Below, piece after piece: positions 19,080 through 27,699 of a stretch of DNA of 64,000 nt. The notes under the pieces were generated by a model that searched no databases, was not told where the DNA came from, and worked only from the letters and a program-made list of their open reading frames with translations. Origin of the DNA: [Haemophilus] felis. GTDB taxonomy: Bacteria > Pseudomonadota > Gammaproteobacteria > Enterobacterales > Pasteurellaceae. Position 1 is the stretch's first letter. Each line of letters opens with the position of its first letter. The stretch covers positions 1 through 64,000 of the forward strand of contig MUYB01000007.1 of the NCBI GenBank assembly GCA_002015125.1. The letters run 5' to 3'. Position numbers and translations under genes: made by a program.

Positions 19080-19096
19080 AGATAATAAACTTATTT

Positions 19097-19822
19097 CTAC
19101 AACTGAAACTCAGCGGGAAGAGGTTGATCACAAATAATACGATCAAATTCTGATAAAGCAGCAATATAAGCTTGTTCCACACGATTCAATTTAAAAGAAT
19201 CGACCACTAAAATTTTTTGTTGCGTTTTTAGCATCGCTTTGCGTTTAATTTGAGCTTCTTTTAAGTCGAAACAAGTTACGCCTTGCTCTACATTAACACC
19301 TGCCGCAGAAATAAATGCTTTATTCGTACAAATCAAATCCAATTCAGAGACCGTTTGAATCGGCGTTAAAATGGCATTATGGCGAGAATAATTGCCGCCG
19401 CACAAAATAACTTGGCAATTGCTTTTTTCTTGTAACGCCACAAAAGCATTAATAGAGCAACAAAGCGCGGTAAATTTGATGTGATTTTCAATTTGCGAAA
19501 TGATGAAAGGAATGGTGGTGCCACAGTCAAAAAAAACCACATCATTGTCTTCCACCAACGACGCAGCCAATTTCCCTAATTCCATTTTTTGCGCAATATT
19601 TTTACTTTGATGCTCAAAAAGTTGGTAATTACCGCCACCTTTTTGCGAGTCCGAGACGATATAGCCTCCCAACAACATAATTGATCCAGTATGGGTACTC
19701 AGATCTCGTCGAATGGTCATTTCTGATACATTCAACATTTTCGCGGCATCACGCAAATGAATACGATCCATTTGCGTGAGTAAAAACGCTAGCTTTTCAA
19801 GACGAGGATTAACTTTTTCCAT
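19097..19822 (-). CDS. deoR: Deoxyribose operon repressor DeoR
   Basis: A 241-residue DeoR-family regulator. The N-terminal HTH (about residues 18-40, IHLRDAAKMLNVSEMTIRRDL) is followed by the sugar-phosphate-sensing domain (DNDVVFFDCGTTIPFI, CGGNYSRHNAIL). It aligns closely with E. coli DeoR, which represses deo genes until deoxyribose-5-phosphate binds. MEKVNPRLEKL at 19822 is chosen by that alignment; it lies 17 bp after deoC, in the same operon, although the frame is open further upstream inside deoC. It is therefore likely autoregulated with deoC. Confidence 0.88.
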   Translation of the reverse strand: MEKVNPRLEKLAFLLTQMDRIHLRDAAKMLNVSEMTIRRDLSTHTGSIMLLGGYIVSDSQKGGGNYQLFEHQSKNIAQKMELGKLAASLVEDNDVVFFDCGTTIPFIISQIENHIKFTALCCSINAFVALQEKSNCQVILCGGNYSRHNAILTPIQTVSELDLICTNKAFISAAGVNVEQGVTCFDLKEAQIKRKAMLKTQQKILVVDSFKLNRVEQAYIAALSEFDRIICDQPLPAEFQL

Positions 19823-19838
19823 AAGCTCAGCAACAAAG

Positions 19839-20510
19839 TTAGTAGGTACTGTTATTGTCTTGCAAGCCATGAATGATTGCAATGCCAGCGCTAGCGCCAA
19901 TGCGAGTTGCGCCAGCTTCGATCATAGCAAGTGCCGTTTGCGTATCGCGCACACCGCCAGAAGCTTTCACCCCAATGTCACCCACGTTTTTTTTCATCAA
20001 CGCCACATCTTCAACGGTGGCGCCACCGCGATTAAAACCTGTGGATGTTTTGACAAACGCCACCTTGAGGAATTTACAAATTTCACAGGCTTTCACTATT
20101 TCTTCTTTGGTTAATAAACAGGTTTCTAAAATTACTTTTAATGGTTTATCACCACAAGCGGCAAGCACTTCTGCAATATCTGCTCTCACGGCATCCCATT
20201 TATTCGATTTTATCCAGCCCACGTTAATCACCATATCAATTTCGTCGGCGCCAGCTTTAATTGCCTCTGCGCTTTCAAAAGCTTTAACACTACTTAAATT
20301 CGCGCCAAGTGGAAAACCCACCACTGTGCAAATTTTCACATCCGTATTAGCCAATTTTTCTTTCGCTAAGGGAATATAAGCCGAGTTAATACACACTGAC
20401 AAAAAATGATTGTCTATGGCTTCCTGACAAAGCTGCAAAATATCTTGCTCATTTTTCTCTGCAGTTAAAGCTGTGTGGTCGATAAATTGTGAAATATTTT
20501 TCGTATTCAT
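19839..20510 (-). CDS. deoC: Deoxyribose-phosphate aldolase DeoC
   Basis: A 223-residue class I aldolase. It cleaves 2-deoxyribose-5-phosphate to acetaldehyde and glyceraldehyde-3-phosphate. The Schiff-base lysine lies in VAFVKTSTGF and the second active-site lysine in GVKASGGVRD. The ATG at 20510 has AAGGAG upstream. It is the first gene of deoC-deoR and is divergent from the deleted uhpC-like gene; the 165-bp region between them must carry both promoters. Confidence 0.94.
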   Translation of the reverse strand: MNTKNISQFIDHTALTAEKNEQDILQLCQEAIDNHFLSVCINSAYIPLAKEKLANTDVKICTVVGFPLGANLSSVKAFESAEAIKAGADEIDMVINVGWIKSNKWDAVRADIAEVLAACGDKPLKVILETCLLTKEEIVKACEICKFLKVAFVKTSTGFNRGGATVEDVALMKKNVGDIGVKASGGVRDTQTALAMIEAGATRIGASAGIAIIHGLQDNNSTY

Positions 20511-20675
20511 ATGAACTCCTTTAAGTTTTTTGTGAAGAAAAGACATAAATGTAAATTTATTAACATTATATCGTAAAAAAATTCTAAAACTGTAATCTAT
20601 GTAACTTTTTTAACAAATACCTAGAGATATACTAAGCTCGATTTTTTGGCTTATCACATTTTTAAATAGGAGTTC

Positions 20676-21218
20676 ATGATGAGTATATTTAAAGAAGCAC
20701 CCGACTTACCAATCACCAAAAGCAAAGAAGAAATAGACAAAACTTATCGTTATTGGCGATTGCATTTAATGATCGTAAGTTACATTGGTTTTGCTGGATG
20801 GGGTTCAGATAAGTTCTTCAAAGGCAATCGCACACAAATGAATATTATCTATGTTGTAGGTATCATTTCTGTTTCTTTAGCCCTTTGGTTTTTACCAAGT
20901 GACAATGTTATTTTGATGTCCTCTTTATTCTTTTTAATTGGCTTTTTCATCTTTGGTCCACAATTCCTCATTGCAATGGCCGCTGCTGAAGACTCCCATA
21001 AATATGCTTCAGGTGCATCTACAGGATTTGTAAGCTTGTTTGCTTACATTGGTGCTGCAGCAGCAGGCTTACCTCTCTCCTTAGTCATTGAGCACTTTAA
21101 ATGGAATGGTTTCTTTGGCACCTTATTCATGATTTCCTTAGTGTGTGCTTTACTCTTAGTACTTGTCTATATTTTACAATACCATAAAAATAAACAACGC
21201 TCACAACTACAAGGATAA
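20676..21218 (+). pseudogene. UhpC-like sugar-phosphate sensor/transporter with large internal deletion
   Basis: A 180-residue in-frame remnant of the organophosphate:phosphate antiporter family, closest by eye to UhpC. Residues 1-40 (EEIDKTYRYWRLHLMIVSYIGFA) match the UhpC N terminus up to the first membrane helix. From residue 41 onward (GWGSDKFFKGNR, FFIFGPQFLIAMAAAEDSHKYASGA) it matches the last third of UhpC. About 260 residues holding most membrane helices are absent at a junction near 20793-20800, and the frame is kept. Full-length relatives have about 440 residues. AGGAG precedes either of two adjacent ATGs (20676, 20679) and a terminator follows. It may still make a small membrane protein, but transport is unlikely. 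Confidence 0.8.
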
Positions 21219-21249
21219 TTAAAGTTAGCTCTATAAAATAGAATCTTAT

Positions 21250-21290
21250 CTAATACCCATTTTTCAACACAGAAAAATGGGTATTTTATT
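21250..21290 (+). terminator. Terminator after the uhpC remnant
   Basis: Stem AATACCCATTTTTC / GAAAAATGGGTATT followed by TTATT. Confidence 0.75.
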
Positions 21291-21418
21291 GTGCGGTTGT
21301 CATAATTCACATCCCCCTTGAGGGGAATATGAAGTACTAGGCCCTTATAGGGTGGCCTAAAACCGCATATTTTACGTGCGATTATTATTAAAATAAGAAG
21401 CAAATCTTAAAAAACTGC

Positions 21419-21460
21419 ATAAAAAAACGGTTTCACTACAAAAGTAGGAAACCATTTTTA
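21419..21460 (-). terminator. Terminator after fucO
   Basis: On the minus strand, GGTTTCCTAC / GTAGTGAAACC (21429-21453) is followed by GTTTTTTT. Between this and the preceding terminator (21291-21418) I see only a hairpin-like CCCCCTTGAGGGG and no gene. Confidence 0.7.
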
Positions 21461-21485
21461 ATAAAACTTCTATAAGATACTATTT

Positions 21486-22637
21486 TTAAAAGGCAATTTT
21501 ATACACTTCTAAAATTTCTTCTGGGCTGCAATCTCTTGGGTTACCGCCAGTACAAACATCATTGAAAGCATCCACAGAAAGTGCTGGAAGATCTTCTTCT
21601 TTCACACCAATCATAGATAGTTTTTCTGGGATACCGACATCTTTTGAAAGTTGTTGTACCGCTTTAATTGCTGCATCGCGATATTCCGCTTCGCTCATAT
21701 CATCAACACCTTTCACGCCCATAGCGCGTGCGATTTCACGATATTTTTCGCCAGTGTAATTTTTGTTAAATTCCATGACATAAGGAAGCAATACGGCATT
21801 AGCGATACCGTGCGGTGTATCATAATAAGCAGAAAGCGGATGCGCCATACTGTGCACCACGCCCAATCCCACATTTGAGAAGCCCATACCAGCGACATAT
21901 TGTCCAAGCGCCATGCCTTCACGTCCTGCTGGTTCGTTATTCACTGCACCGCGTAAAGATTTAGAAATTAACTCAATGGCTTTTAAATGAAGCGCATCAG
22001 TTAATTCCCAAGCTGCTTTAGTGATGTAACCTTCAATGGCGTGAGTTAGCGCATCCATACCTGTAGCGGCAGTTAAACCTTTTGGCATACTGGACATCAT
22101 ATCTGGGTCAACAACAGCAACGGTTGGCACATCATGTACGTCCACACAAACGAATTTACGTTTTTTCTCTTCATTGGTAATCACATAGTTAATGGTTACC
22201 TCAGCTGCGGTACCAGCTGTAGTTGGCACGGCGATAACAGGTACACATTTTTGATGAGTTGGCGCAACGCCCTCTAAAGAAAGAACATCACTAAATTCAG
22301 GATTGTTAATGATGATACCGATACCTTTAGAACTATCAATTGGCGATCCCCCACCGATTGCAATCATGTAATCTGCACCAGTATCTTTGAAACGTTGTAC
22401 ACCTAATTTAATAATATCCACACTTGGGTTGGCTTTGACTTCATCAAAAATTTCATAAGGCAAGCCTGCTTCATCAAGCAGTGCGGTCACTTTGCCTGCC
22501 ACACCAAATTTGATCAGATCTTTATCGGTTACGACTAACCCTTTTTTGAACCCCCGACTTTTGACTTCGTGAACAATTTGTTGAATTGCACCTTTACCAT
22601 GATAACTGGTTTCATTCAAAATCATACGATTTGCCAT
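21486..22637 (-). CDS. fucO: Lactaldehyde reductase FucO
   Basis: A 383-residue iron-dependent alcohol dehydrogenase. It has the NAD-binding GGGSPIDSSKGI and the metal ligands in MDALTHAIEGYI and HSMAHPLSAYYDTPHGIANA. It reduces L-lactaldehyde, released by FucA, to L-1,2-propanediol under anaerobic conditions. It is its own transcription unit: a terminator ends the upstream ABC operon and CRP-like and fucose-type motifs lie in the 325-bp region before it. A propanediol dehydrogenase paralogue is possible, but the context supports FucO. Confidence 0.9.
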   Translation of the reverse strand: MANRMILNETSYHGKGAIQQIVHEVKSRGFKKGLVVTDKDLIKFGVAGKVTALLDEAGLPYEIFDEVKANPSVDIIKLGVQRFKDTGADYMIAIGGGSPIDSSKGIGIIINNPEFSDVLSLEGVAPTHQKCVPVIAVPTTAGTAAEVTINYVITNEEKKRKFVCVDVHDVPTVAVVDPDMMSSMPKGLTAATGMDALTHAIEGYITKAAWELTDALHLKAIELISKSLRGAVNNEPAGREGMALGQYVAGMGFSNVGLGVVHSMAHPLSAYYDTPHGIANAVLLPYVMEFNKNYTGEKYREIARAMGVKGVDDMSEAEYRDAAIKAVQQLSKDVGIPEKLSMIGVKEEDLPALSVDAFNDVCTGGNPRDCSPEEILEVYKIAF

Positions 22638-22773
22638 AGTATTTCTCCTAATATATAAATAATAAAAAAATAAAGTTGGATCTAAAAAAGAAAAAAACAG
22701 AATAATTTTCCACGGACTATGATCTTTACTTTTAGCAAGAGAGTAAATAAATTCACGAAATAATCGGATTTTT

Positions 22774-22789
22774 TGTTAACTAGCTCACA
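22774..22789 (-). promoter_or_regulatory. CRP-like site upstream of fucO
   Basis: TGTTAACTAGCTCACA fits TGTGA-N6-TCACA with one mismatch. It lies about 140 bp before fucO. TGCCCGAT (22828-22835), similar to motifs before fucI and fucA-fucP, lies 39 bp further upstream. It shares 15 of 16 bases with the CRP-like site in the siaP/nanE region. Confidence 0.65.
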
Positions 22790-22904
22790 AATTCTAAAAA
22801 ATTATTAGGTGTATTTACGGAATAATTTGCCCGATTTGACTGTTTAAAGAATGAAACGGTCTTTCATTAGCATCTCTAGCAAACTTGAAAAATAGACACA
22901 TAGC

Positions 22905-22938
22905 AAAAAAGCTTTCCACCGAAGTAGAAAGCTTTTGG
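22905..22938 (-). terminator. Terminator after the ribose-type binding protein
   Basis: On the minus strand, AAAAGCTTTC / GGAAAGCTTTT with a CTACTTCGGT loop, followed by TTTGC. It ends the fuc-ABC operon before fucO. Confidence 0.7.
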
Positions 22939-22962
22939 ATTAAAGTTAGTCATAGAAACAGA

Positions 22963-23910
22963 TTAGTAAAGCACGCCTTTCGCTTCTTCTGAATCAATGT
23001 TTTCTTTGGTCACGTACACAACACCAGTGTCGATAACTTTTTCCACTTTTTCGCCTTTTAAGATGCGATTAATGGAGTTCACACCTTTGTAGCCCATTTG
23101 GAAAGAAGATTGAACAACGATACCGTCTAATGTTCCGTCACGCACGAAGTTTTGTAAGTCTGAGTTACCATCAAAGCCCACAGCAACAATTTTGCCTGCA
23201 AAGCCTTTTTGTTTTACAGCACGAGCCATTCCAACTGCGGTTGGTTCATTAGCCCCAAAAATCGCCGCGATGTCTGGATTAGAACTTAATACGTCGATAG
23301 TTTGGTTAAGTGCGGTAATCATCTCGGAGTTTGAGTAGTAAGGACCTACTACTTTATAATCTGCTTTAGCTTGTACTGCATCTACAAAGCCACCTGTACG
23401 CTCAATGGCAGATTGTGCACCTTGAGTGAATGACATCACTGCTACTTTACCGCCTTTCACTTTAGCTAATAATTTTTCCGCTGCTAATGCGCCTGCAGCA
23501 CGGTTATCTGTGGCAAGGAAAGATTGGAAATATTTGTCTGCACCTTGTAAACCAGAGTCGATTAACACGACAGGAATGCCATTTTCATAAGCTTTTTTCA
23601 CCGCTGGCACTAAAGCAACTGGATCTGATGGTGCTAACACGATACCTGCTACTTTACGGTTAATGGCGTTTTCCACCATATTTACTTGTGCGTCGATAGC
23701 AGTTTCTGCATCAGGTCCTTGGAAATTAATTTTATAAGCGCCACCTAGATCTTTCTCTGCAACCTCAGCCCCTTTTTTCACATTTTGCCAGAAGGTAGAG
23801 TTCGCAGATTTTACAATCACAGCAATTTCTTGTGAATTTGCCCAAGCGGAACCTGCGAAAAGGGTGGATAAACCTAAAACAGTTGCGGTTACGATTGCTA
23901 ATTTTTTCAT
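22963..23910 (-). CDS. Ribose-type (CUT2) sugar ABC binding protein in the fuc operon
   Basis: A 315-residue periplasmic binding protein of the RbsB/LacI-like fold. It has a signal peptide (MKKLAIVTATVLGLSTLFAGSAWA) and conserved segments ANSTFWQNVKKG, VLAPSDPVALVPAVKKA, GIPVVLIDSGL and KIVAVGFDGNSDLQNFV. It would deliver a monosaccharide to the adjacent permease and ATPase. Location among fuc genes makes L-fucose, or a related deoxysugar such as rhamnose, the likely ligand, but binding specificity cannot be read from sequence. It is the last gene of its operon. Confidence 0.85.
   Translation of the reverse strand: MKKLAIVTATVLGLSTLFAGSAWANSQEIAVIVKSANSTFWQNVKKGAEVAEKDLGGAYKINFQGPDAETAIDAQVNMVENAINRKVAGIVLAPSDPVALVPAVKKAYENGIPVVLIDSGLQGADKYFQSFLATDNRAAGALAAEKLLAKVKGGKVAVMSFTQGAQSAIERTGGFVDAVQAKADYKVVGPYYSNSEMITALNQTIDVLSSNPDIAAIFGANEPTAVGMARAVKQKGFAGKIVAVGFDGNSDLQNFVRDGTLDGIVVQSSFQMGYKGVNSINRILKGEKVEKVIDTGVVYVTKENIDSEEAKGVLY
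23308..23316 (+). other. DNA uptake signal core AAGTGCGGT
   Basis: Exact match to the Haemophilus-type 9-base core, inside the binding-protein gene. Confidence 0.65.
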
Positions 23911-23932
23911 GTTAGTTCTCCTCTAGAGTAGA

Positions 23933-24931
23933 TTATTTTTTACCGAGTTTTTTAGATTGACGTAATTGGTCTAAAGACACAGCTACGATAATCACTAGCC
24001 CGATAACTATCATTTGCACAAATGATGAGACGCCATTCATATTCAAACCATTACGGAGTACACCGATAATGAATGACCCGATTAACGTGCCAGGAATGGT
24101 GCCCACACCGCCCATCAACGATGTTCCCCCGACCACTGCACTTGCAATTGCATCAAGTTCGTATGCCACACCGCCGTTAGGTTGTGCAGTTACTAAGCGA
24201 GATGCAAGGATTACGCCTGTTAAACCAGAGAGCAAACCACTGGCAACATAAGCATAAATTTTAACAATATTGGTTTTAATACCTGAAAGACGTGCTGCTT
24301 CTTCGTTAGAACCGATAGCGTAAATATAACGTCCCACTTTTAATTTGGTTAAGGCAAAGGTGAATAACACGGTAATGAAGATCATAATGATCACAGGATA
24401 AGGGATCCCTGCGAAAACCACTTTTGGTAAGCCATTCGGACCTTCTTCAATGATTTTAAATAGCGCTCCGTTACCGAGTTCAGCAAAAGATTCTGGCATA
24501 CCTGACACTGGAGCCGCGTTGGTGATATAAAGTGCAACCCCACGAGCCACCATCATCATTCCTAAAGTAGCGATAAATGGAGGTAATTTCATTTTGGTAA
24601 CTAAGATACCATTCAATAACCCACATATTCCGCCGACTAACACCCCGAAAATCATGCCTAGAGGCACTGGCATACCTGCATTAACGGCCATTGCCGCAGC
24701 AACCCCCGATAGCGCCACTACAGAACCAGTACTTAAATCAATACCACCAGTTAAAATAACACAGGTAGCACCGATACCAATTAAGGCAATAGTAGAGGTT
24801 TGCAAACCAACAGTCATAATATTGTTAGAAGTAAAGAAATAATCATTGGTTACGCTAAAGAAAATCACTAATAAGATTAAGCCAGCCAATGCAGCCATTT
24901 TACGCAGTAGATCTTTGTATTTTTCGTTCAT
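23933..24931 (-). CDS. Ribose-type (CUT2) sugar ABC permease
   Basis: A 332-residue RbsC-family inner-membrane permease with about 9-10 hydrophobic segments and the family motifs IALIGIGATCVILTGGIDLSTGSVVALSG, GIPYPVIIMIF, YAIGSNEEAARLSGIKT and GGTSLMGGVGTIPGTLIG. It probably works as a homodimer with the neighbouring ATPase and binding protein. It starts 11 bp after the ATPase gene. Confidence 0.87.
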   Translation of the reverse strand: MNEKYKDLLRKMAALAGLILLVIFFSVTNDYFFTSNNIMTVGLQTSTIALIGIGATCVILTGGIDLSTGSVVALSGVAAAMAVNAGMPVPLGMIFGVLVGGICGLLNGILVTKMKLPPFIATLGMMMVARGVALYITNAAPVSGMPESFAELGNGALFKIIEEGPNGLPKVVFAGIPYPVIIMIFITVLFTFALTKLKVGRYIYAIGSNEEAARLSGIKTNIVKIYAYVASGLLSGLTGVILASRLVTAQPNGGVAYELDAIASAVVGGTSLMGGVGTIPGTLIGSFIIGVLRNGLNMNGVSSFVQMIVIGLVIIVAVSLDQLRQSKKLGKK

Positions 24932-24942
24932 CTTTCAGCTCC

Positions 24943-26466
24943 TTAGTTTTTTTGCTCTGGTGCGTACATATCTTTCACACCCGTTGCATATTGCATAATT
25001 TCTTCTTGATTGGTGGCTTTAGTTTCTAACATCGCCGTCATTTTGCCTTCACGCATAACGATGATGCGGTCGGAAACCCCTAACACCTCTGGTAATTCAG
25101 AGGAAATCACAATCACGCCAACGCCATTAGCCGCAAGTTCATCTAATAATTGATAAATGGCATATTTAGCACCGACATCAATGCCTCGCGTTGGCTCATC
25201 AAAAATCATCACTTTAGCATCACGGAATAACCATTTGCCGATAACCACTTTTTGTTGGTTACCGCCGCTAAGGTTGTTGACTAACTGCTCCGCCGTTGGT
25301 GTTTTAATTGCCATTTTGTCAATAAAGGTTTTCGATGCTTTGCACTCTTCATCGTGGGAAATTACGCCAGCTGCATTGGATACTTTATCCATTGACGCCA
25401 TAGTGATGTTTTCGCGAATATTCATACTGACGGCGACGCCATTCAATTTGCGGTCTTCCGACAAATAGGCGATACCGGCTTTAATAGAATCCGCAGGGCT
25501 TTTAATGGACACTTTCGCACTGTGTACATAAATTTCACCACTGTCTAGTGGATCTGCACCGAAAATCGCACGAGCAAGCTCAGTGCGTTTCGCTCCAACC
25601 AAACCAGTAATCCCCAAAATTTCCCCTTTGAACAAGGCAAAGTCTAAGGCTTGGAACACGCCGTAGCGTTCTGCTTGATAAACAGACATCACCACTTCGC
25701 TTTCATCCACTACCGCTGTTTTCGGTGGGAAGTGGTTATCCAAAGAACGCCCTACCATTTTGGTGATAATTTCGTCCATTGTGATTTCATTGAAGCGATG
25801 ATCGGACACATAAGTGCCGTCGCGGAAAATGGTAATATGGTCGCAAATGCGTTTGAGTTCTTCCATTCGGTGAGAAATATAAACAATGCTCACACCTTTA
25901 GCGCGAAGTTTGTTCACCAATTCAAACAACTTATCAATTTCTTTTTCCGTGAGAGCAGATGTTGGTTCATCCATAATCAACACTTCCACATCAAAAGAAA
26001 GAGCTTTAGCGATTTCCACCATTTGTTGTTTTGCTACAGACAATGTTCGAACTTCATCTGTGGGTTTCACATCAATGTCGAATAGAGCAAGTAACTTCTC
26101 AGAGTCTGAAATCATTTTCTTCTTATCAACCACACCATATTTATGTGGTTCACGAGCAAAGAAAATATTTTCAGCAACAGTTAAATGAGGAATTAAGTTG
26201 AGTTCTTGGAAAATCATACTAATCCCTTCTTTCTGCGCTTCTAGAACAGATGAGAAACTAATGGATTTACCTTTGTAAACAATATCCCCCTCATCACGTT
26301 GATACACTCCAAGCAAGCATTTCATTAAGGTGGATTTTCCTGCACCATTTTCCCCCATCAGTGCGTGAACTTCCCCTTTACGCAAGGTGAGTTGAACATC
26401 TTTCAATGCTTGCACACCAGCAAAACCTTTGCTGATATTTCGCATAGTGAGAATCGTTTCATTCAT
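24943..26466 (-). CDS. Ribose-type (CUT2) sugar ABC ATPase, fused double domain
   Basis: A 507-residue tandem ABC ATPase of the RbsA/MglA class. Domain 1 (about 1-235) has GENGAGKSTLMK, TLSVAKQQMVEIAKAL and VLIMDEPTSAL. Domain 2 (about 250-500) has a degenerate Walker A (GLVGAKRTELARA), LSGGNQQKVVIGKWL and VMIFDEPTRGIDVGAK. A non-canonical Walker A in the second half is usual for this class. It powers the CUT2 importer and lies 14 bp after fucA, so sugar uptake and catabolism share an operon. Confidence 0.88.
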   Translation of the reverse strand: MNETILTMRNISKGFAGVQALKDVQLTLRKGEVHALMGENGAGKSTLMKCLLGVYQRDEGDIVYKGKSISFSSVLEAQKEGISMIFQELNLIPHLTVAENIFFAREPHKYGVVDKKKMISDSEKLLALFDIDVKPTDEVRTLSVAKQQMVEIAKALSFDVEVLIMDEPTSALTEKEIDKLFELVNKLRAKGVSIVYISHRMEELKRICDHITIFRDGTYVSDHRFNEITMDEIITKMVGRSLDNHFPPKTAVVDESEVVMSVYQAERYGVFQALDFALFKGEILGITGLVGAKRTELARAIFGADPLDSGEIYVHSAKVSIKSPADSIKAGIAYLSEDRKLNGVAVSMNIRENITMASMDKVSNAAGVISHDEECKASKTFIDKMAIKTPTAEQLVNNLSGGNQQKVVIGKWLFRDAKVMIFDEPTRGIDVGAKYAIYQLLDELAANGVGVIVISSELPEVLGVSDRIIVMREGKMTAMLETKATNQEEIMQYATGVKDMYAPEQKN

Positions 26467-26480
26467 AGCGTTCTCCTCAA

Positions 26481-27128
26481 TTATTCTTCAATTCTTAACC
26501 CATAAGACTTAAATTTCTCTAACACCACCTCCATATTTTCTTTGGTTAATAATGGAATTTCTTGGTTAGTAGCAAGTAATTTCATATACCATTCTGCTAA
26601 TACTTCAACTTCGTGGGCTAACCAAAGGGCTTTGTCTAAGTTTTTCTCTGCGGCAATTAAACCGTGATGGGCAAGCAAAATCGCTTTGCTGGTTTTGATG
26701 CCTTCTTTCACATATTCCGCTAATTTATGCGTACCAAAAGTAGCATAAGGTACACAAGGAATATGGTCGGTACCGCCGACGGCTATCATATAGTGAAATG
26801 GAGGAATGGATTTTTCTAGAATTGATACCGCTGCGCAGTTAATGGAATGGTTATGCACCACCGCATCAACATCGGGGCGAGCTTCATACACCGCTAAGTG
26901 GAAATGCCATTCGCTTGAGGGTAATTTACCTTCTTCGTGTTTACCATCTTTATCCACATACACAATGCTTTCTGGTGTCATAAGATGATACGGTGTACCT
27001 GTTGGTGTAATAAGCATACCGTCTTTGTAACGTACACTCACATTGCCTGCGGTGCCTTGGTTTAAACCTAATCTTGTCATTTCAAGACAGGTATCAATAA
27101 TTTTTTGAGAAAGTTCTACACGATTCAT
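26481..27128 (-). CDS. fucA: L-fuculose-phosphate aldolase FucA, copy 1
   Basis: A 215-residue class II aldolase. Zinc ligands lie in VVHNHSINCAAV and LLAHHGLIAAEKNL, and the phosphate-binding residues in NQGTAGNVSVR. It cleaves L-fuculose-1-phosphate to L-lactaldehyde and DHAP. It lies between fucU and the CUT2 ATPase. A second copy at 35627-36274 differs at only about four residues (for example Val4/Ile, Asp/Glu in KDGM and Glu/Gly in VVLEKF). Confidence 0.95.
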   Translation of the reverse strand: MNRVELSQKIIDTCLEMTRLGLNQGTAGNVSVRYKDGMLITPTGTPYHLMTPESIVYVDKDGKHEEGKLPSSEWHFHLAVYEARPDVDAVVHNHSINCAAVSILEKSIPPFHYMIAVGGTDHIPCVPYATFGTHKLAEYVKEGIKTSKAILLAHHGLIAAEKNLDKALWLAHEVEVLAEWYMKLLATNQEIPLLTKENMEVVLEKFKSYGLRIEE

Positions 27129-27150
27129 TTTTTATCCTTACAAAGTCAAT

Positions 27151-27585
27151 TTAAAAAACTGGGGTAACACCTTTTTTGATGATAATATTGCCGTATTTGG
27201 CAGTTTCACCTGTTACGACGACGGCGTAAGCTTTTTCAGCACGATCATAGAAAGCAAAACGTTCTACACGCTCCACTTTAGGGGCATCGCCGTTTACTTT
27301 ACGAATGGCAGCTAAATAACGTTCTTCTACCGCTGGATCAAGGGTATCACCTGGCACCGCCGACATCATTGCTAGTGGTGCTTCAACATATTGATCAAAT
27401 TCAAACAATGGCGAAATAGCTTCTAACAAGGTGGCAATGGGTAAGCCGTCAGCACGAATAACTTGATGATGCAACTGATGAGCAGGGAAATGGGCATCAG
27501 AAAGTACTAATTCGTCGCCGTGCCCCATTTCAGCCAAGATTTTAAGCAATTCTGGAGAAATTGCTGGGTGAATGCCTTTTAACAT
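27151..27585 (-). CDS. fucU: L-fucose mutarotase FucU
   Basis: A 144-residue RbsD/FucU-family protein starting [35 protein letters not shown], with the conserved His of GHGDE and DAHFP. It interconverts alpha and beta anomers of L-fucose in the cytoplasm, feeding FucI. It is separated from fucK by a palindromic tandem repeat array and from fucA by 22 bp. Confidence 0.93.
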   Translation of the reverse strand: MLKGIHPAISPELLKILAEMGHGDELVLSDAHFPAHQLHHQVIRADGLPIATLLEAISPLFEFDQYVEAPLAMMSAVPGDTLDPAVEERYLAAIRKVNGDAPKVERVERFAFYDRAEKAYAVVVTGETAKYGNIIIKKGVTPVF

Positions 27586-27598
27586 AGATACTCCTTTT

Positions 27599-27699
27599 GG
27601 ACGCCGTTGCGTCGCTAGGTTTGGACGCCAGCGTGGCGTCCCTACACATTGGATGCCGTGGCATCGTTACACATTAGATGCTGTGGCGTCGCTACATTT
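27599..27699. repeat. Tandem palindromic repeat array between fucU and fucK
   Basis: Four degenerate copies of a 24-28 bp unit (starting at 27599, 27623, 27651 and 27676), each of the form GGAYGCCRNGGCRTC with a spacer CTACACATT. Single copies are palindromic and can form hairpins. The last copy overlaps the fucK stop codon (27692-27694). Similar GGACGC/GCGTCC hairpins occur at 32203-32219. Confidence 0.7.

Noticed and set aside
19823..19900. Extended DeoR start inside deoC
   Set aside because: The extra 26 residues are not part of the DeoR family alignment and the reading frame is simply open within deoC.
27599..27699. CRISPR-like array between fucU and fucK
   Set aside because: Units are contiguous, degenerate and palindromic with no unique spacers and no cas genes nearby.
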